NCBI GenBank assembly: GCA_037447655.1
Contig: JBBHKE010002698.1
Span: 424,782 to 484,781 of the forward strand
DNA from: Zygnema cylindricum
Lineage: Eukaryota; Streptophyta; Zygnematophyceae; Zygnematales; Zygnemataceae
DNA: 60,000 bases
Reading direction: 5' to 3'
Both the position numbers and the translations under genes were made by a program. This document shows positions 33,148-44,500 of this stretch, piece by piece (within the stretch, counting starts at the first letter, position 1; the number at the start of each line of letters is the position of its first letter). Under the pieces are notes generated by a model that was given only the letters and a program-made list of their open reading frames with translations, did not search any database and was not told the DNA's origin.

Positions 33148-36100
33148 TCAGACCACACTTCTCCCTGCAAACATTAGCTTAGGGGAAGGCACAGGTTTGG
33201 TCATCATATCCGCTACCATCTCACTATCTGGTCTGTACTCTAAACTGATTATTTTGTTTTCTACTATTTCTCTAACAAAGCTGAGTCTGATGTCCATGTG
33301 TTTGGCTTTAAAATGATGTTTAGGATTGGCAGAAATAGCGATTGCAGCTTGATTATCACAAAATATTTTCTGCACACCACTCTTAAGGTGGCCAAGCTCA
33401 CCAAGTAAAGACTTAACCCACATCAATTCTTTTACAGCAGAACAAGAGGCCATATACTCAGCCTCCATGGTGGACTGAGCAATAGCCATTTGCTTTTTAC
33501 TACTCCAACAGCAAGCCCCATCACCCACATATAATACATATCCAGGAGTGCATCTCCTCATCGGAGCATCACCATAACTGGCATCACTCCAAGTAGTGAT
33601 GTCAGTATTCTCCCAACCCAAATGCAACCAAAGATCCCTAGTTCCTACCAAATATCTAAGGACTCTCTTAGCTGCCTCCTAATCCTTCTTAGTGGGAGCA
33701 TTTAGACTTCTACTCAGCAATCCTACAACTGCAGCTAAATCCGGCCGGGTACAATTCATAAAATAGATTAGACTTCCCACTACTTGCTTATAAGGAATAG
33801 TCTACATGAACTTCTGTTCATCAGGAGATAATTCCTCGTCTAAGACTATGACTCCTTCTTCCTCACTCCCCTCACTTCCCTTCTTCAACTCCATTGGAGT
33901 TGTACAACTATTAGCTTTATCCATTTGAAATTTTTCAAGCATGTTCCCTATTGCTTCCTTTTGAGTCAGTCTTATAATTTTCCTTTTTCGGTCTCTCTCT
34001 ACTTGAATTCCCAAAATATATCTTGCTTCTCCCAAATCCTTCATTTCAAATCTCCCCTTAAGATCGGTTTTCAGTTTATTAATTTTTTCGATTGATTTAC
34101 TTAAAACAAGCAAATCATCAACATAAATAGCGATAAATATTAAACCATCCACATCTTCGAAAACATAGATTGAGTGATCTGAGCTGATCCGAATTTATCC
34201 CAGTTCGGTAAGAAACTCATCAAGCTTCTTATTCCATTGTCGAGGTGCCTGTTTCAAACCATAAAGAGATTTAATCAGCCGGCATACCTTACTCTCCTCT
34301 CCTTCCTCCACAAAACCTTCGGGTTGTCGCATGAAGATCTCCTCTTCCAATTCTCCATGAAAAAAGGCTGTCTTGATGTCCATCTGATGCACTTCCATGT
34401 CTTCCGCCGCTGCTAAACTGAGAAGTATGCGGACGGAGGGAAATCTGACCACCGGGGCAAAGGTTTCATCGTAGTCAATTCCTTCCTTTTGTGTAAATCC
34501 CTTTGCCACTAATCTGGCCTTGTAGCGCTCGATTGTGTTATCTGGATTCAGTTTTAATTTGAAAACCCACTTACAACCGATTCGTTTTGGGTTAGGTGGA
34601 CAGCCCACCAGCTCCCAAGTATCGGCTACCATGATTGAAGCCATCTCCTCATTGATAGCTGTCTTCCACCGGTTTCTTTCTAGACAAGTCATCGCCTCTC
34701 CATAAGTTTGAGGTTCATCTTGATGAGATAGTTTAGTTACCTTGTTATTAACCTGTTTTTCTTGCAGTCTTTTGCTACTTCTCCTCCCCCCCTCAAAATC
34801 TGAGGCCGGAATAGATGGTTCTCGTGGATTCTTTCGAACAAACTCGGCTTCTCCCCTATCCCTTGATTCTGAATCAATTTCCACCATGTCTTCCGCTTCG
34901 AGTAGAGTTGTCACTGGAGTTTCCATAGCCGAGTCCTTTTCGGTCAGATTTGATCCTGCAAGAATGTCATCTTCTCTAAAACCTGGATAGTTAGGAAGCT
35001 CAAAGTCATCGGAATTTTCTGACTCAAATCTGATTTTTACTGACTTCGTATATTTGAAGGGATCCACGGACTTTCCTTCATCCATAACTACTAGATGTTT
35101 TACTAAGATTATATCTTCCCTTATTAGATCATAAACTCTATATCCTTTAACATCTTCATCATATCCTAATAAGTATCCCGGTTTTCCTTTAGGATCTAGC
35201 TTCCAATTGGACCGATCAGTATCTAGACTGAACACTTGACTGCCGAAAACCTTTAAGTGAGATATGTCGGGTTTCGGGCCTGTCCATCTCTCATAAGGTG
35301 TTTGATCTTTTATAGCTGAAGTAAGAACTCTATTCTTGAGGTAATTAGCACAGTTCATTGCTTCTGCCCAAAACCTTTTTCCTATCTTTTTATCTGACAA
35401 CATACTTCTAGCACTATCACTTAGTGTTCTATTTAACCTTTCAGCTACCCCATTCTGTTCCGGGTTTTTTGGAACTATCTTTTGGTGTTGGAATCCATCA
35501 TCCCTCAGGAAATCCCCAAACTGGTTAGAAGTATACTCTCCACCATTATCACTCCTTACTCTCTTGATTGGAGTTTCATAGAGTTTTTCGATCCATGCTT
35601 TATATTGTCTAAAATAATCCTCAGCTTCGGACTTGTTTTTCAAGAAAAAAACCCGGGAATACCGAGACCAATCATCAGTTATAGTCATCATAAATCTCTT
35701 ACTCCCCGGTGAGGGCACTTTAGCAGGTCCCCAAATATCTGTGTGTACTAGATCTAGAATTTTTTCTCCCCTATAGGTGGCTGATTTAGGAAAGGGTAAT
35801 CTGTGTGCTTTACCTTGAGCACATCCACTACAATCACTTATATCATCACTTTCACTAAACTGAATCCCTTCCACCACTCCCATCTTTTTCATCTCTCTTA
35901 ACTTATCTAGATTCACATGCCCAAGCCTCTTATGCCACATCATAATATCATGAACACCAGCATAATAAAGTTTCTTCTTTTCATTACTTAAAACGAGCCT
36001 AAACATCCCATGGCTACCTTTCTCAGCAATGAAATAGACATCCTCCTCAAAATTAGCAGTAAAGACTCCTTCCCTAGTGCTAGTGAAAAAACCCTTATCA

Positions 36101-37464
36101 TCTAATACTGATGTAGAGATTAGATTTTTGTTCAGCTCCGGAATAAACAATACATCGGAGAATGTTAATATAGATGTCTTTCCTTCTACTAACACTTTCA
36201 GATCTACCGATCCTACAATAGTAGTGGTGACTATCTTCTCATCCCCGTACTCTATCTCTACGGTGGGAATCTTTCTTATCTTAGGGAACAGGTGTCTATC
36301 CTTACACATGTGCATGGAGGCACCTGAATCTACAATCCAGCCTGCTTCACCTTTCAATCCACCGTAAGCACATTTCTGCCTTCGTGGAATTTCGACCTCA
36401 TTTTTCGCCTCCAACTCCTCATCCAAAAGGAGCTCATCGTCCTCGTCCTCGGATTCCGCCTTAAGTACCTATGTGACCAGGGCCTTTTTCTTTCCTCTCG
36501 GGGTACCATCGGTCTGCCCCTCCTTTAACCTCAGCTCAGTTAGCTTAGTGCACTCTGCCATATAGTGCTCCGGTTTCTTACAAAAATGACATAAACGTTT
36601 GGGAGCCCTTGGTTTGAACCCATCAGACTGTTTTTTCTGCTCCTTACCCCCATAGTTTCCGACCGGTTTTCGGGAATCCCTGTTCCTCCAATCAGTCGCT
36701 GTTGCCAAGGCTTGGCCACTCTTTCCTCCCCTTCGAATCTCAATTGTATTATGTTGAACGAGAATCATCCCTACCATTGAGTTCCATATCCACCTTGAGT
36801 CAGGCAAGTCCTCCACACGGTAAACTATGTTCATGAACTCATCAAGTAACTTCATCAGTAAACAGTTAACCTTTTCTTTTTCACTAAAATCTTTTCCCCC
36901 ACTCTCTAGCTCCATGAAGAGTGTAGCAAGCTCATTGCAAAAATCCAACATATTTCCCCCTTTGTATACATACTCCTTAACTTTCTGATCAGCCAACTGT
37001 TATTGCTGAATTGTACCACTTCGGTACATCTCTATGAGAGTCATCCAAAGATTGGATGCCCTTTCTACCTGCAAATGAGGACATGCAAGTCCTTGAGTGA
37101 GATGGCGTAGGATGAAGTGCTTTGCCGCCATATTGTTGAAGTCCTAGGTTTCAGTATCATTCTCCTCATTCCTCGGAATAGGCGACATGAATGTCGAACT
37201 AGTTGCTATTGGTGTGGTCGTCTCCTTCTCCTTTCCTTTGTCCACTACCTCTCCTTCTTTTGTTTCCTCCGTTAAAGATGGATCCTCTTTCCTGGTGAAT
37301 CTGGTTCCTCCAAATCCTGGAGGAATTCCAAGACTTGATGGACGCCCCAACCGTCCACTCACCATCCCCCAAAACCTTTTTTCACATAGAGCTCCTATCA
37401 TCATACTTTCCCAGTATATGAAGCTGGTTTCATTAAAGATTGGTACCCTAGAGGGTGGTCCCAT
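33148..37464 (-). pseudogene. most complete family A gag-pol, single frame with stop substitutions
   Basis: From the ATG in the primer site (37462-37464) to about 33148 all domains lie in one frame: gag (MGPPSRVPIFNETSFIYWES at the start), zinc knuckle CHFCKKPEHYMAEC (about 36555-36600), protease WIVDSGASMHMC (about 36310-36345), GAG-pre-integrase MMWHKRLGHVNLDKLREMKK (about 35880-35945), integrase DIWGPAK, SDNGGEYTS, PEQNGVAERLNRTL (35300-35760), RT IGCKWVFKLKL to SLYGLKQAPRQW and YVDDLLVLSKS (33800-34600), RNase H WSDASYGDA, MEAEYMASC, FCDNQAAIAI (33160-33650). A 743-codon open stretch covers 34195-36426. About six stop codons break it (near 33679, 33805, 34192, 36466, 37006, 37141), mostly Trp or Gln codons turned to TAG/TAA. 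The last codons are frameshifted (FAGRSVV). Gag-pol is therefore ancestrally one fused frame of about 1440 codons. Confidence 0.5.
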
Positions 37465-37468
37465 AACT
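37454..37468 (-). other. primer-binding site of full-length family A element
   Basis: Minus strand AGTTATGGGACCACC: two mismatches to the initiator tRNA-Met anticodon-arm complement. The ATG at 37462-37464 is in frame with gag-pol; another in-frame ATG (37486-37488) lies in the LTR. Confidence 0.5.
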
Positions 37469-38491
37469 TGCAACTCTGAGACCTCCATAAGTCCTCAGAG
37501 TAAACAGCTTCTAAGAAGCCTCTAGGATAATCCTGACCCCTTTGTGTTTCAGCAAAAATAACTGCCACCCTGGTAGAGAAAAACCGTGACCACCTGCACC
37601 CCTGAGAAGGTAAGACTCCCCTGAGTCGATAGCAAAAAGAATCTCTGAATTTTCTCCCCTGGGTAGTAAGTTATGGAGGGTCAAAGTTGACCTTTCGTAG
37701 AGAAGCTCTTTGGGAGAGGGGGTCCTATCTTCTCTCACAGACTCTATCTACTGATGTACGAACCAATCAGAATTGAGTTCCGTACGCAAAAGTACAGCTG
37801 CCAGTGTACTTTATGTACGGACATTGTACGACATGGCCAAAATGTGGACACATGTCATATCCGGATCCGGTGCCATAATCTCCAGAGATTCCACGATCCA
37901 ACGTAATTTCGCCACGCGTCATCCGATGTGGCAATGGCCACAAACTGCCGAAATATTCTTCCGCGATCTCGGCGCTAATCCCGGCCGTCCGATTAAATTC
38001 GGATTTAATCGTAGCCGTAATAAATACATGCGCGGTATTTGTTTCACTTACGAAACAAATGCGCGGTATTGATTTTCGTCCGTACCGTAATTCGTACATT
38101 ATATATTATTGGATCTATGTATCCCGTAATTCATTTCAGTTAAATGATTTATCGCACGTCTAATCATTTAAATAAATATCAAACTACATGTTACGTAATA
38201 CTACGGCTAGACTTAACGGCTAAGGCTACCGGCTATTTCCTGTCTGCCGGCCGGTAGGTACAAGGATCAAATCCTGCCACCGGCACATTCTTTTTAAATA
38301 AATAAATCCTAATAAAAAATTCCCGTAAACCTCAGGATAGCCAAGGTAGCCATGGCTCTAGCTTCCTCTCCAATTTCTCAATGACTGCGACAAGTTTGAG
38401 AGTTCGAGAGAGAAGTTAGAGATAGACTGCCTCGGCTTCTATATTTCTTTTCAGACCTAGAAAATACTAGTAAAAACCATTAGTTTCTACA
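37469..38491 (-). repeat. 5' LTR of full-length family A element
   Basis: 1023 bp, TGCAACTCTGAGACC to TAGTTTCTACA. Contains dyads GATTAAAT/ATTTAATC (37991-38010) and ATTTGTTTC/GAAACAAAT (38037-38060), a tRNA-like cassette at about 38208-38285, and a 110-codon sense reading frame (37767-38099) also open in other LTRs. Confidence 0.5.
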
Positions 38492-38580
38492 AACCACACT
38501 TATCATCCATGTGTTAGAGGTTTAGAAGTCTTATATCCATGGGGAAGCAAGTCACTGTGATCATTGACCACCATGCGCTG
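38492..38580 (+). pseudogene. Ty3/gypsy chromovirus, piece 3: RNase H middle
   Basis: Ninety bases reading LIIHVLEV, stop, KSYIHGE in one frame and SMGKQVTVIIDHHALC in another, which is RNase H continuing from piece 2 (the DHHAL segment corresponds to the TDHxSL motif). Frameshifted. The last five bases CGCTG are the duplication for the next insertion. Confidence 0.5.
38576..38580. repeat. target-site duplication, left
   Basis: CGCTG, repeated exactly at 39742-39746. Confidence 0.5.
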
Positions 38581-39741
38581 TGTTGAAATTTATGTATTTT
38601 ATAGGTCTAGAAATTAAAGCCAAAACAAAGACAGCTTGCCTCTAACTCTTCACTCAAGTCCCCACACTTGTCGCAGTCACTGAAGACTTGAGGAGGAGTT
38701 AGATCCATGGCTGCCTAGGCTGTCCAAAAAGGACAGGAAGGCAAATCTCGATAGAGTTATCTAAAATATTTGACGGGCCCGGGATTTGATCTGGGTACCT
38801 GCCGTCCACCTAATTAGCTGGTAGCCTTAACCTATAATTCTAGGATTAATGATAGGATATAATAGGTTTGATAAATGTTTATTATGTTACATGTAGACTA
38901 GTTCATTTAACAAGCTATAGATACGTAATGCAAAGATACAGTTTTTGTATGATTTTAATGTACTATATGAAACGGATACCCCGCATTTGTTTCGAATACG
39001 AAACAAATACCGCGCACGTATTTATGACGGCTACGATCAAAACCTGGTTTCGATCAGACGGCCGAAAAGGATGCCGAGATCGCGGAAGAAGATTTCGGCG
39101 GTTTGCGGTCATTGCCACATTGGATGACACGTGGCAAAATGACATTGGATCACGACATCTCCGGGGATTACGTGATTGAATCTGGAGATGACATGTGTCA
39201 ACATTTTGGCCATGTCGTACGATGGTCTTACAGAAAGTACACCGACACTTGTACTTTTTTGTACGACACACTAATTTGATTGGTGCCGTATGTCAGTAGA
39301 TAGAGTTTTAGAGAGAGATAGGACTTAGAAAAATTTAGTAGGTAGCAGCCTCTCTTTGAAAGAGCTTTTATACAAAAGGGTCATCTTTGACCATTCATAT
39401 CTATCAATTTACTTGACCATTTTCAGTGATTCTTTTTGCTACGGACTCAGAGGAGTCCAGAATACATAGGGATATAGTCGGTAAGAGTTTTTGTCTGCCA
39501 TGGTGGCTGCAATTCTAAGGAAAAGTCAAAGTGGTTAAATGTGTCCAAATCTCATATTCTAACTTTGCAATCTAGGGTGGAACTGAGCACACAGAAAGTG
39601 TTATTTCATAGGGGTGAAGCTGTATTGGGGTTTAGACTGTCAAAGGGTCAATCATTTGGATTTATATCTAGTTGGAGCTACCTAAATTAGCTTCTTTTGG
39701 ATCTGCCTACTCTGAGGGCCAATGGAGGTCTCAGAGTTTCA
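38581..39741 (+). mobile_element. copia solo LTR, 1161 bp
   Basis: TGTTGAAATTTATG to TCAGAGTTTCA with perfect CGCTG duplications. It is longer than other family A LTRs because of an extra segment near the 3' end (about 39540-39700, with GGGTCAATCATTTGG), shared with the LTR end at 12781-12907. tRNA-like cassette at about 38772-38855 (antisense); GACACGTGGC near 39126. Confidence 0.5.
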
Positions 39742-39746
39742 CGCTG
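39742..39746. repeat. target-site duplication, right
   Basis: CGCTG, matching 38576-38580. Confidence 0.5.
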
Positions 39747-40496
39747 CATTGTTTGCAAACGCAACCAAAATTGTCCAAAAAGTATGCTAGGTGGATGAAC
39801 TTCCCACAGACCTTTGAACCACAGCTAACAATATAGTACAAGCCAGGCAAGACGAACACTATTGATGCTCTGTGAAGAAGGCTAAGCATTACTCAACAAT
39901 CGAAGGGGCCTATACCGCAACCACCCCAACATTGCAACAATGGTGCCCCGGAGAAGTCAAAATTGCAACCACCGCAAGACTCTTCGATAATACCAGCGAG
40001 GTGAGTAGTAAAGTGGCTGACAAGAATCACGAATCGAAAGTCAACGCGGCGAGAATTACACTGTAAGTTACCGAGCAATGGTTAAACAAAATCAATGTTG
40101 TATTCGAGGATGATGACATGATCAAGGAGCTGGTCGAAAGAAAATCCTAGTTAAGACTAACTACGGTATGTGGCGTTACAAAGCGAGTCATACAACCCGA
40201 TTTTACGTTCCGACAAATTAAGAGATATGGCATACGATCCTTCAATTGTGTCATGACAAACCCCTCAGCGGACACTTTGGGAGAGACAAAACAACTGCAC
40301 GAATGGCTCAGGCGTACTACTACCCCAATATGACCAAAGACATTACCGAGTACGTCGAAATTTGTGACACTTGTAACAAAAACAAATCTGATCTGGGTCA
40401 TGAAGGACTTTTGTAACTGCTTCTGACACCATCCACTCCTTGGGAGGCCATATCAATGGATTTTATTGTCACCCTTTCATTGACTCTAGAGGGCTA
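39747..40496 (+). pseudogene. Ty3/gypsy chromovirus, piece 4: RNase H end and integrase zinc finger
   Basis: Starts with the RNase H C-terminus (LQTQPKLSKKYARWMNFPQT, then YKPGKTNTIDAL near 39840-39870). After a linker comes the integrase H2C2 zinc-binding domain: LCHDKPLSGHFGRDKTTARM (about 40245-40305), YYYPNMTKDITEYVE, ICDTCNKNKSD (to about 40395), then PWEAISMDFIV, the start of the integrase core with its first catalytic Asp (about 40440-40470). Few stops. It is interrupted at 40497 by copia and resumes at 46352. Confidence 0.5.
40492..40496. repeat. presumed target-site sequence, left of compound insertion
   Basis: GGCTA; the right side (46352-46356) reads TGGTA, so a duplication is only partly visible. 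Confidence 0.5.
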
Positions 40497-41546
40497 TGCA
40501 GAAACTAATGGTTTTATTAGTATTTTCTAGGTCTGAAAAGAAATATAGAAGTCAAGGCACTCTATCTCTAACTTCTCTCTCCAACTCTCAAACTTGTCGC
40601 AATCACTGAGAAATTGGAGAGGAAGCTAGAGCCATGGCTACCTTGGCTATCCTGAGGTTTTAAGGGAATTTAATATTAGGGTTTATTTATTTATTTAAAA
40701 GGTATGTGCCGGCGGCAGGATTTGATCCTTGTACCTACCGGCCGGCAGACAGGAAATAGTCGGTAGCCTTAGCCGTTAAGTCTAGGACTAGTATTACGTA
40801 TCATATAGTTTGATATTTATTTAACTGATTATACGTGCGATAAATCATTTAACTGAAATGAATTACGGGATACATAGATCCAGTAATATATAATGTACGA
40901 ATTACGGTACGGACAGAAAACAGTATCGCGCATTTGTTTCGTAAGTGACACAAATACCGCGCATGTATTTATTACGGCTACGATTAAATCCGAATTTAAT
41001 CAGACGGTCGGGATTAGCGCCGAGATCGCGGAGGAAGATTTCGGCGGTTTGTGGCCATCGCCACATCGGATGACGCGTGGCAAAATTCCGTTGGATTGTG
41101 GAATCTCCGGAGATTATGGCACCGAATCCGGATTTGACATGTGTCGACATTTTGGCTAAGTCGTACAAAGTCCGTACATAAAGTACACCGGAAGCTGTAC
41201 TTTTGCGTACGGAACTCAATTCTGATTGGTTCTGTACATCAGTAGATAGAGTCTGTGAGAGAGATAGGACTTAGAAAAATTAGAAGATAGGACCCCCTCT
41301 CCTAGAGAGCTTTTGTTCAAAAGGTCAACTTTGACCCTCCATAACTTACTTCTCAGGGGAGCAAATTCAGAGATTCTTTTTGCTACCGACTCATGGGAGT
41401 CTTGCCTTTACAAAGGTGCAAGTGGTAAGGGTTTTTGTCTGCCAGGGTGGCAGTTATATTTGTTGGAACACAAAGGGGTCAGGATTATCCTAGAGGCTTC
41501 TTGGAAGCTGTCTACTCTGAGGACTTATGGAGGTTTCAGATTTTCA
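40497..41546 (+). repeat. 5' LTR of family A copy
   Basis: 1050 bp, TGCAGAAACTAATGG to AGATTTTCA. tRNA-like cassette at about 40705-40790 (antisense). Sense reading frame 40893-41159 is homologous to the one in other LTRs. The matching 3' LTR is absent. Confidence 0.5.
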
Positions 41547-41561
41547 GGTTATGGGCCCACC
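41547..41561 (+). other. primer-binding site of family A copy
   Basis: GGTTATGGGCCCACC, a perfect match to the complement of the initiator tRNA-Met anticodon arm, directly after the LTR. Confidence 0.5.
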
Positions 41562-44500
41562 CTCTAGGGTACCAATCTTTAATGGAACTGGCTTCATATA
41601 CTGGGAAAGTATGATGATAGGAGCTCTATGCGAAAAAAGGTTTTGGGGGATAGTGAGTGGACGGTTGGGACGTCCATCAAGACTTGGAATTCCTCCAAGG
41701 TTTGGAGGAACCAGATTCACCACGAAAGAGGACCCACCTTCAACGGAGGAAACAAAAGAAGGAGAGGTGGTGGACAAAGGAAAGGAGAAGGAGACGACCA
41801 CACCAATAGCAACTGGTTCGACATTCATGTCGCCTATTCCGAGGAATGAGGAGAATGATACTGAAACCTAGGACTTCAACAATATGGCGGCAAAGCACTT
41901 CATCCTACGCCATCTCACTCAAGGACTTGCATGTCCTCAGTTGCAGGTAGAAAGGGCATCCAATCTTTGGATGACTCTCATAGAGATGTACCGAAGTGGT
42001 ACGATTCAGCAATAACAGTTGGTTGATCAGAAAGTTAAGCAGTATGTATACAAAGGGGGAAATATGTTGGATTTTTGCAATGAGCTTGCTACACTCTTCA
42101 TGGAGCTACAGAGTGCGGGAAAAGATTTAGTGAAAAAAAAAAGGTTAACTGTTTACTGATGAAGTTACCTGATGAGTTCGTGAACATAGTTTACCGTGTG
42201 TAGGACTTGCGTGACTCAAGGTGGATATGGAACTCAGTGGTAGGGATGATTCCCGTTCAAGAGAATACAATTGAGATCCGAAGGGGAGGAAAGAGTGGCC
42301 AAGCATTGGCAACAGCGACTGATTGGAGGAACCGTGATTCCCGAAAACCGGTCGGGTACTATGGGGGTAGGGAGCAGAAAAAATAGGCCGATGAAATCGA
42401 ACCAAGGGCTCCCAAAGGACTATGTCATTTTTGTAAGAAACCGGGGCACTATATGGCAGAGTGCACTAAGCTAACCGAGCTTCGGTTAAAGGAGTGGCAG
42501 ACCGGTGGTACCCCGAGAGGAAAGAAAAAGGCCCTTGTCACACAGGTACTTGAGGTTGAATCCGAGGACGAGGACGATGAGCTCCTTTTGGATGAGGAGT
42601 TGGAGGCGAAAAATGAGGTCGAAATTCCACGAAGGCAGAAATGTGCTTACGGTGGATTGAAAGGTGAAGCAGGCTAGATTGTAGATTCAGGTGCCTCCAT
42701 GCACATGTGTAAGGATAGACACCTGTTCACTAAGATAAGAAAGATTCCCACCGTAGAGATAGAGTACAGGGATGGGAGGATAGTCACCACTACTCTTGTA
42801 GGATCGGTAGATCTAAAAGTGTTAGTACAAGGAAAGACATCCATATTAACATTCTCCGATGTATTGTTTAATCCGGAGCTGAACAAAAACCTTATCTCTA
42901 CATCAGTATTAGATGATAAGGGTTTTTTTACTAGCACTAGGGAAGGAGTCTTTACTGCTAGTTTTGAGGATGATGTCTATTTCATTGCTGAGAAAGGTAG
43001 CCATGGGATGTTTAGGCTTTTCTTAAGTAATGAAATGAGGAAACTTTATTATGCTGGTGTTCATGATATTATGATGTGGCATAAGAGGCTTGGGCATGTG
43101 AATCTAGATAAGTTAAGAGAGATGAAAAAGATGGGAGTGGTGGAAGGGATTCAGTTCAGTGAGAGTGATGATATAAGTGATTGTAGTGGATGTGCTCAAG
43201 GTAAAGCACACAGATTACCCTTTCCTAAGTCAACCACCTATAAGGGAGAAAAAATTCTAGATCTAGTACACACAGATATTTGGGGACCGGCTAAAGTGCC
43301 CTCACCGGGGGGGAAGAGATTTATGATGACTATAACTGATGATTGGTTTCGGTATTCCCGGGTATATTTTTTGAAAAACAAGTCCGAAGCTGAGGATTGT
43401 TTTAGACAATATAAAGCATGGAGCGAAAAACTCCATGAAACTCCAATTAAGAGAGTAAGGAGTGACAATGGTGGAGAGTATACTTCTAACCAGTTTGAGG
43501 ATTTTTTGAGGGAAGATGGGGTTCAACACCAAAAGACAGTTCCAGAAAATCCGGAACAGAATGGGGTAGCTGAAAGGTTAAATAGAACACTAAGTGATAG
43601 TGCTAGAAGTATGTTGTCAGATAAGAAGATAGGAAAAAGGTTTTGGGTAGAAGCAATGAACTGTGCTAATTACCTCAAGAATAGAGTTCTTACTTCAGCT
43701 ATAAAAGATCAAACACCTTATGAGAGATGGACATGCCGGATACCAGACATATCTCACTTAAAGGTTTTCGGCAGTCAAGTGTTCAGTCTAGATACTGATC
43801 GGTCCAATTGGAAGCTAGATCCTAAAGGAAAACCGGGATACTTATTAGGATATGATGAAGATGTTAAAGGATATAGAGTTTATGATCTAAAAAGGGAAGA
43901 TATAATCTTAGTAAAGCATCTAGTAGTTATAGATGAAGGAAAGTCCGTGGATCCCTTCAAATATACGAAGTCAGTAAAAATCAGATTTGAGTCAGAAAAT
44001 TCCGATGACTTTGAGCTTCCTAACTATCCAGGTTTTAGAGAAGATGACATTCTTGCAGAAACAAATCAGACCGAAAAGGACTCGGCTGTGGAAACTCCAG
44101 TGACAACTCTACTCGAAGCGGAAGACGTGGTGGAAATTGATTCGGAATCAAGGGATAGGGGAGAAGCCGAGTTTGTTCGAAAGAATCCACGAGAACCATC
44201 TATTCCGGCCTCAGATTTTGAGGGGGGGAGGAGAAGTAGCAAAAGACTGTAAGAAAAACAGGTTAATAACAAGGTAACTAAACTATCTCATCAAGATGAA
44301 CCTCAAACTTATGGAGAGGCGATGACTTGTCCAGAAAGAAACCGGTGGAAGACAGCCATCAATGAGGAGATGGCTTCAATCATGGCAGCCGATACTTGGG
44401 AGCTGGTGGACTGTCCACCTAACCGAAAACCAATCGGTTGTAAGTGGGTTTTCAAATTAAAACTGAACCCAGATAACACAATCGAACGCTACAAGGCTAG

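Noticed and set aside
33148-37464. Gag-pol frameshift site, as in many retroelements
   Set aside because: Gag, protease, integrase, RT and RNase H share one frame in the best copy, so no frameshift is needed.
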